A DNA stretch of 64,000 nt. Source: Devosia yakushimensis (lineage in GTDB: Bacteria > Pseudomonadota > Alphaproteobacteria > Rhizobiales > Devosiaceae). The DNA is taken from positions 248,001 to 312,000 of the forward strand of contig NZ_BSNG01000001.1 of assembly GCF_030159855.1 (NCBI RefSeq), read 5' to 3'. A program made the translations under genes and the position numbers. Positions within the stretch are counted from its first letter, which is position 1. Every line of letters starts with the position of its first letter. The notes beneath the pieces are model-generated. The model saw nothing but the letters and a program-made list of their open reading frames with translations, was not told the origin of the DNA and made no database searches. Below, in pieces: positions 59,677-64,000 of this stretch.

Positions 59677-60639
59677 ATGGCGCGCAAGAAAATCGCTCTT
59701 ATCGGCTCGGGTCAGATCGGTGGTACGCTGGCTCTGCTGGCGGCGCAGAAGGAGCTGGGGGATGTTGTGCTGTTCGACGTGGTCGACGGCGTCGGCCCCG
59801 GCAAGGCGCTCGATATCGCCCAGTCTGCCCCCGCACAGGGCTTTGACGTCAAGCTGGCCGGTACCAGCGAATACAAGGACATCAAGGGCGCCGATGTGGT
59901 GATCGTCACGGCCGGCGTGCCGCGCAAGCCCGGCATGAGCCGCGACGACCTGCTGGAAATCAACCTAAAGGTGATGGAGCAGGTGGGCGCGGGCATTGCC
60001 AAATACGCCAAAGACGCCTTCGTCATCTGCATCACCAACCCGCTCGACGCCATGGTCTGGGCGCTGCAGAAGTTCTCGGGCCTGCCCACCAATAAGGTGA
60101 TCGGCATGGCCGGCGTGCTGGATAGCTCGCGTTTCGTGCATTTCATCGCCGAAGAGCTCAATGTCTCGGTCGAAGACGTCAATGCCTTCGTGCTGGGCGG
60201 CCATGGCGATACCATGGTGCCGCTGGCCCGCTATTCGACCGTTGCCGGCATTCCGCTCACCGACATCGTCAAGATGGGCTGGATGAGCAAGGAAAAGCTC
60301 GACAGCATCACCCAGCGCACCCGCGATGGCGGCGCTGAGATTGTCGGCCTGCTCAAGACCGGTTCGGCCTTCTATGCGCCGGCAGCTTCCGCCATTGCGA
60401 TGGCCGAAAGCTACCTCAAGGACAAGAAGCGCGTGCTGCCTTCCGCCGCTTTCCTCAATGGCGAATATGGCGTCAAGGGCACCTATGTTGGCGTGCCGGT
60501 GGTGATCGGTGCCGGTGGCGCTGAAAAGGTCATCGAAATTTCACTGAACTCTGCTGAACAGAAGGCCTTCGCCAAGTCGGTTGGCGCGGTGGAAGGCCTG
60601 ATCGAAGCCTGCAAGAAGATCGCGCCGAAACTGGCCTAG
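59677..60639 (+). CDS. mdh: Malate dehydrogenase
   Basis: This enzyme oxidises malate to oxaloacetate with NAD in the TCA cycle. The 320-aa protein is of the lactate-dehydrogenase-like MDH group found in alphaproteobacteria. NAD site is IALIGSGQIGGTLALLAA near residue 6, substrate-binding Arg are in TAGVPRKPGMSRDDLL near 80-90, and the catalytic His lies in LGGHGDTMVPLARYST near 175. GAGGA precedes the ATG. It is followed after 164 bp by sucC, with a family A repeat in the gap. Confidence 0.97.
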   Translation: MARKKIALIGSGQIGGTLALLAAQKELGDVVLFDVVDGVGPGKALDIAQSAPAQGFDVKLAGTSEYKDIKGADVVIVTAGVPRKPGMSRDDLLEINLKVMEQVGAGIAKYAKDAFVICITNPLDAMVWALQKFSGLPTNKVIGMAGVLDSSRFVHFIAEELNVSVEDVNAFVLGGHGDTMVPLARYSTVAGIPLTDIVKMGWMSKEKLDSITQRTRDGGAEIVGLLKTGSAFYAPAASAIAMAESYLKDKKRVLPSAAFLNGEYGVKGTYVGVPVVIGAGGAEKVIEISLNSAEQKAFAKSVGAVEGLIEACKKIAPKLA

Positions 60640-60664
60640 TTCGCTTTCGCGCAGCTTGCCACAG

Positions 60665-60744
60665 CGTCATCCCTGCGCAGGCGGGGATCCACTCTGGCAC
60701 AGCGACGAGTATGAATAATGGATTCCCGCCTGCGCGGGAATGAC
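60665..60744. repeat. Palindromic repeat family A between mdh and sucC
   Basis: Arms GTCATCCCTGCGCAGGCGGGG and CCCGCCTGCGCGGGAATGAC; the left arm has diverged slightly. It is the same 80-bp length as the copies at 40605 and 56655. Confidence 0.82.
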
Positions 60745-60803
60745 GTGGTGGGAGCGAGGCGCTCCGTGACCACAGCAGATTTGCCCATCCAAGGGGAACA
60801 CGA

Positions 60804-61997
60804 ATGAACATCCACGAACACCAGGCCAAAGAGCTGCTCAAGTCCTACGGTGCGCCGGTCGCTGCGGGCGTGGCGATTTTCTCGGCTGACGAAGCCGAGG
60901 CTGCTGCCAAGTCGCTGCCGGGTCCGCTTTATGTGGTCAAGAGCCAGATCCATGCCGGTGGGCGCGGCAAGGGCAAGTTCAAGGAACTGGGGCCCGACGC
61001 CAAGGGCGGCGTGCGCCTCGCCAAGACCATCGACGATGTCGTGGCCTTCTCCAAGGAAATGCTGGGCAACACCTTGGTGACCAAGCAGACCGGGGAAGCC
61101 GGTAAGCAGGTCAATCGCCTCTATATCGAAGACGGCGCCGATATTGCCCGCGAGCTTTACACCTCGCTGCTGGTCGATCGTACCACTGGCCGCGTTTCCT
61201 TCGTGATCTCGACCGAAGGCGGCATGGATATCGAAGCGGTGGCGCATGATACGCCCGAAAAGATCATCGCCGTCGATATCGACCCGACCACTGGCGTCAC
61301 CGAAGCCAACATTGCCGAGATCGTTGCGGCGCTCAAGCTCGATGGCGATGCCAAGGCGGATGCGGCCAAGCTGTTCCCGATCCTCTACAAGGCCTTCACC
61401 GATACCGACATGAGCCTGTTGGAAGTGAACCCGCTGATCGTGATGACCGACGGGCATCTGCGCGTGCTCGACGCCAAGGTGAGCTTCGACAACAACGCCG
61501 CCTTCCGCCATGAAGAGCTGAAGGCCCTGCGCGACCTCACCGAGGAAGACGCCAAGGAAATCGAAGCCTCCAAGTTCGACCTCGCTTATGTGGCGCTGGA
61601 CGGCAATATCGGCTGCATGGTCAATGGCGCAGGCCTTGCCATGTCCACCATGGACATCATCAAGCTCTATGGCGCCGAGCCCGCCAACTTCCTCGACGTT
61701 GGCGGCGGCGCCTCCAAGGAGAAGGTGACGGCGGCGTTCAAGATCATCACGGCCGATCCGGCGGTGAAGGGCATTCTGGTCAATATCTTTGGCGGCATCA
61801 TGCGCTGTGACGTGATCGCCGAAGGCGTGATCGCTGCGGTCAAGGAAGTGGGTCTTGCCGTGCCGCTCGTGGTTCGTCTCGAAGGCACCAATGTCAGGGA
61901 AGGCAAGGCGATCCTGGATCAATCCGGCCTCAACGTGATTTCGGCCGACGATCTCGACGATGCAGCCCAGAAGATCGTCAAGGCGGTGCAGGGCTAG
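60804..61997 (+). CDS. sucC: Succinyl-CoA synthetase (ADP-forming) beta subunit
   Basis: SucC pairs with SucD to convert succinyl-CoA, ADP and phosphate to succinate, CoA and ATP. The 397-aa protein begins with the ATP-grasp features MNIHEHQAKELLKSYGAPV and KSQIHAGGRGKG near residue 47. The C-terminal ligase domain has NFLDVGGGASKEKV near 295 and VNIFGGIMRCDVIAEGVI near 330. AAGGGGAAC precedes the ATG. In most bacteria sucD follows directly; here two small genes intervene. Confidence 0.97.
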   Translation: MNIHEHQAKELLKSYGAPVAAGVAIFSADEAEAAAKSLPGPLYVVKSQIHAGGRGKGKFKELGPDAKGGVRLAKTIDDVVAFSKEMLGNTLVTKQTGEAGKQVNRLYIEDGADIARELYTSLLVDRTTGRVSFVISTEGGMDIEAVAHDTPEKIIAVDIDPTTGVTEANIAEIVAALKLDGDAKADAAKLFPILYKAFTDTDMSLLEVNPLIVMTDGHLRVLDAKVSFDNNAAFRHEELKALRDLTEEDAKEIEASKFDLAYVALDGNIGCMVNGAGLAMSTMDIIKLYGAEPANFLDVGGGASKEKVTAAFKIITADPAVKGILVNIFGGIMRCDVIAEGVIAAVKEVGLAVPLVVRLEGTNVREGKAILDQSGLNVISADDLDDAAQKIVKAVQG

Positions 61998-62001
61998 CGC
62001 C

Positions 62002-62514
62002 ATGCGCGCCGGTCCCGCCCTCCTGCTGCTTCTTGCCTGCGCGACGCCCGCCGTCGCGCAGTCCAAGAGCAAGGTGCCCCAATCGGTGCAGGTGCTCGAG
62101 GTGTGCGAGAAATTCGCCACCGGCGACGTGCTGGCGCGCGAAAACGCCGAAGAGCACGGCTGGACCATTTACGACGAAGATGGCGAAAGCCCCTATGTCC
62201 GGTTCTATACCGGCGAGAAGGACATTCCGGGCATCGGCTATGCCGAGTTGACCGTGCTGATCGAGGATTATCCGGGCAAGATGTTCGGCTATTGCCGCGT
62301 CGACGCCAGCGAGCCCAGCGGGGATGCCGTAGCCGAGATCGAGCCCATCGATGCGCTGGAGCGCTATGACGGCAAGACCACCAAAAATGACGATGGCATG
62401 TTCGGCAGCTTTACCGGCGCCGGCGATCCGGACACCCTGTTGCTCGCCCATCACAGCGAAACCAGCTTCGTGATCCAGCTGACGGTCATCCGGCCGCAGG
62501 CGGAGACCGAATGA
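62002..62514 (+). CDS. Secreted protein of unknown function, within the sucC-sucD block
   Basis: This 170-aa protein has a signal peptide (MRAGPALLLLLACATPAVAQ, cleavage near 20), so it is exported. The mature part is acidic, with VCEKFATGDVLARENAEEHGWTIYDEDGESPYVRFYTGEKDIPGIGYAELTVLIEDYPG and GYCRVDASEP; two Cys (in EVCEKF and GYCRVD) may form a disulfide. I recognise no domain. It starts 4 nt after sucC and overlaps the cupin gene by 4 nt, so it is surely transcribed with sucC. Why a secreted protein sits here is unknown. Confidence 0.8.
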   Translation: MRAGPALLLLLACATPAVAQSKSKVPQSVQVLEVCEKFATGDVLARENAEEHGWTIYDEDGESPYVRFYTGEKDIPGIGYAELTVLIEDYPGKMFGYCRVDASEPSGDAVAEIEPIDALERYDGKTTKNDDGMFGSFTGAGDPDTLLLAHHSETSFVIQLTVIRPQAETE

Positions 62515-62888
62515 GCGTTCCGCGCAAGATCAATCTGGTGCAGGCCGCCAGCGATACGATCAAGGCCGTCTGGCAGCCCCATATCGCCGGCGATATCAAT
62601 GACAGCCAGGTCAAGATCGCCAAATTCGGCGAGGTCTTCGACTGGCATGCCCATGAGCATGAGGACGAAGGCTTTCTCGTGCTCAAGGGCCGCATCGCCA
62701 TCGATTTCCGCGACGGGGTGGTGGAACTGGGCGAAGGGGAATTCCTCGTCGTGCCCAAATCCGTCGAGCATCGTCCCCGTTCGCTGACCCATGAGCCCAT
62801 CGTGCTCATGGTCGAGCCATCCACCACCATCAACACCGGCACTGCGACATCAAGCGCGCGCACTGTCACCGAACTCAACCGACTATAG
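62511..62888 (+). CDS. Cupin-domain protein
   Basis: This 125-aa single cupin barrel shows motif 1 as FDWHAHEHEDEGFLVLKGRIAIDF (metal ligands in HxH and Glu, near residue 45) and motif 2 as GEFLVVPKSVEHRP near 77 with the last His. It has no signal peptide. It overlaps the preceding gene (ATGA) and ends 8 nt before sucD. Metal-binding cupins of this size may be small enzymes or sensors; no substrate can be read from the sequence. Confidence 0.88.
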   Translation: MSVPRKINLVQAASDTIKAVWQPHIAGDINDSQVKIAKFGEVFDWHAHEHEDEGFLVLKGRIAIDFRDGVVELGEGEFLVVPKSVEHRPRSLTHEPIVLMVEPSTTINTGTATSSARTVTELNRL

Positions 62889-62896
62889 GAAAACTC

Positions 62897-63805
62897 ATGT
62901 CCATCCTGGTCAATAAAGACACCAAGGTTCTCGTACAGGGCCTGACCGGCAAGACCGGCACGTTCCACACCGAGCAGGCTTTGGCCTATTACGGCACCAA
63001 GATGGTGGGTGGTGTGAACCCCAAAAAGGCCGGTGAAACCTGGACCAGCGGCGTCGATGCCTCGGCCAGCCTGCCAGTCTTCGCCACCGTTGCCGAAGGC
63101 AAGGAAAAGACCGGGGCCAATGCCTCGGTCATCTATGTGCCGCCTCCGGGCGCCGCTGCCGCCATCGAGGAAGCGATCGATGCGGAGATTCCGCTGATCG
63201 TCTGCATCACCGAAGGCGTGCCGGTGCTCGACATGGTGCGGGTCAAGGCCAAGCTCGAAAAGTCCAAGTCGCGCCTGATCGGGCCGAACTGCCCGGGCGT
63301 TCTGACGCCGGAAGAATGCAAGATCGGCATCATGCCCGGTTCGATCTTCTCCAAGGGCAGCGTGGGCATTGTTTCCCGCTCGGGCACGCTTACCTATGAA
63401 GCAGTGTTCCAGACCACCAATGAAGGCCTTGGCCAGACCACCGCTGTCGGCATCGGCGGCGACCCGGTCAAGGGCACCGAGTTCATCGATATGCTCGAAA
63501 TGTTCCTGGCCGACGAAGCGACCAAGTCGATCATCATGATTGGCGAAATCGGCGGTTCGGCCGAGGAAGACGCGGCCCAGTTCCTGATCGACGAAGCCAA
63601 GCGCGGCCGCAAGAAACCGATGGCTGGTTTCATCGCCGGCCTGACGGCTCCGGCCGGCCGCACCATGGGCCATGCTGGCGCCGTAATTTCGGGTGGTAAA
63701 GGCGGCGCCGAAGACAAGATCGCCGCGATGGAAGCCGCCGGCATCCGCGTGTCGAAGTCGCCGGCCCGCATCGGCCGGACGTTGGCGGAAGTGCTGAAGG
63801 GCTGA
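62897..63805 (+). CDS. sucD: Succinyl-CoA synthetase (ADP-forming) alpha subunit
   Basis: This is the alpha subunit, 302 aa. The CoA-binding Rossmann region includes LVQGLTGKTGTFHTEQALAYYGTKMVGGVNP near residue 11. The phosphohistidine lies in GHAGAVISGGKG near residue 250. It is 8 nt after the cupin gene. The genes usually following in alphaproteobacteria (sucA, sucB) would lie beyond the window. Confidence 0.97.
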   Translation: MSILVNKDTKVLVQGLTGKTGTFHTEQALAYYGTKMVGGVNPKKAGETWTSGVDASASLPVFATVAEGKEKTGANASVIYVPPPGAAAAIEEAIDAEIPLIVCITEGVPVLDMVRVKAKLEKSKSRLIGPNCPGVLTPEECKIGIMPGSIFSKGSVGIVSRSGTLTYEAVFQTTNEGLGQTTAVGIGGDPVKGTEFIDMLEMFLADEATKSIIMIGEIGGSAEEDAAQFLIDEAKRGRKKPMAGFIAGLTAPAGRTMGHAGAVISGGKGGAEDKIAAMEAAGIRVSKSPARIGRTLAEVLKG

Positions 63806-63810
63806 GATCG

Positions 63811-63927
63811 GATACCCCCTCCTGGCCTCCCCCTGACAGGGGAGGGACGGGCTGGTGGTGGACTGCGATTTTTGGGAGGCCCCGATCGATCCCTCCCCCT
63901 ATCAGGGGGGAGGTTAGGTGGGGTATC
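63811..63927. repeat. Inverted repeat family B after sucD
   Basis: Ends GATACCCCCTCCTGGCC and AGGTTAGGTGGGGTATC bound an element of about 117 bp, with CCTCCCCCTGACAGG and CCTATCAGGGGGGAGG inside. It begins 5 nt after the sucD stop. 63928-64000 shows nothing I can name. Confidence 0.75.
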
Positions 63928-64000
63928 CCTGCCAAGAATGCGACCAATGTCGGTCGCGCTTCGGACACAGAACGGTGTTACGCCAGCTGTGCCCGAAACG

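Overview
The window is a GC-rich bacterial chromosome segment with tightly packed operons. It contains no rRNA or tRNA that I can see, and no transposase, phage gene or CRISPR array. Gene content points to an alphaproteobacterium of the Hyphomicrobiales, most like Devosia or a relative. The clues are a lipoprotein closely resembling Brucella Omp19, a yejABEF importer, an efp/epmA/epmB cluster, an mdh-sucC-sucD block, many ABC importers, and dense short palindromic repeats between genes. The genus is an inference from gene content, not from a marker-gene comparison.

Layout. 1-5293: a CUT2-type sugar ABC importer (permease cut by the window edge, ATPase, binding protein) divergent from an FGGY sugar kinase. 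5657-12693: GMC oxidoreductase, LysR regulator divergent from a CoA-acylating methylmalonate-semialdehyde dehydrogenase (mmsA), ETF:ubiquinone oxidoreductase and a flavin reductase. 12785-27690: a catabolic locus with a LacI regulator, heparinase II/III-like protein, five-gene oligopeptide/oligosaccharide-type ABC importer, DUF2264 protein, 2-hydroxyacid dehydrogenase, a hexapeptide-acyltransferase/alpha-helical fusion, and a ThuA-like protein. 27738-34551: methyltransferase, DUF2934 protein, elongation factor P with its lysylation enzymes EpmA and EpmB, a phosphotransferase, a MAPEG protein and a CNNM/CBS membrane protein. 34704-40473 (minus): CorA, then GST, a Rieske-reductase fusion, a Rieske-less oxygenase catalytic subunit and an SDR. 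40812-43969: MacA/MacB-type efflux. 44106-50326: TamB/TamA. 50731-56471: yejB-E-F-A importer. 56845-59300: small protein, Omp19-like lipoprotein, ZapE. 59677-63805: mdh, then sucC and sucD with two small genes between them.

Two loci stand out. The first is a split Rieske oxygenase. The catalytic iron site is on one polypeptide (38602-39495) that lacks a Rieske cluster, and the only Rieske cluster nearby is fused to a flavin/ferredoxin reductase (36672-38369). The second is the LacI-controlled import-and-degrade locus. Its enzymes lack signal peptides, so it probably imports oligosaccharides and processes them in the cytoplasm; it has a candidate operator of three 9-bp direct repeats and includes an unusual acyltransferase fusion.

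The non-coding space is dominated by several families of inverted repeats, given here working labels A to E. They sit at operon ends and, in two separate importers, exactly between the binding-protein gene and the membrane or ATPase genes, where they may set differential expression.
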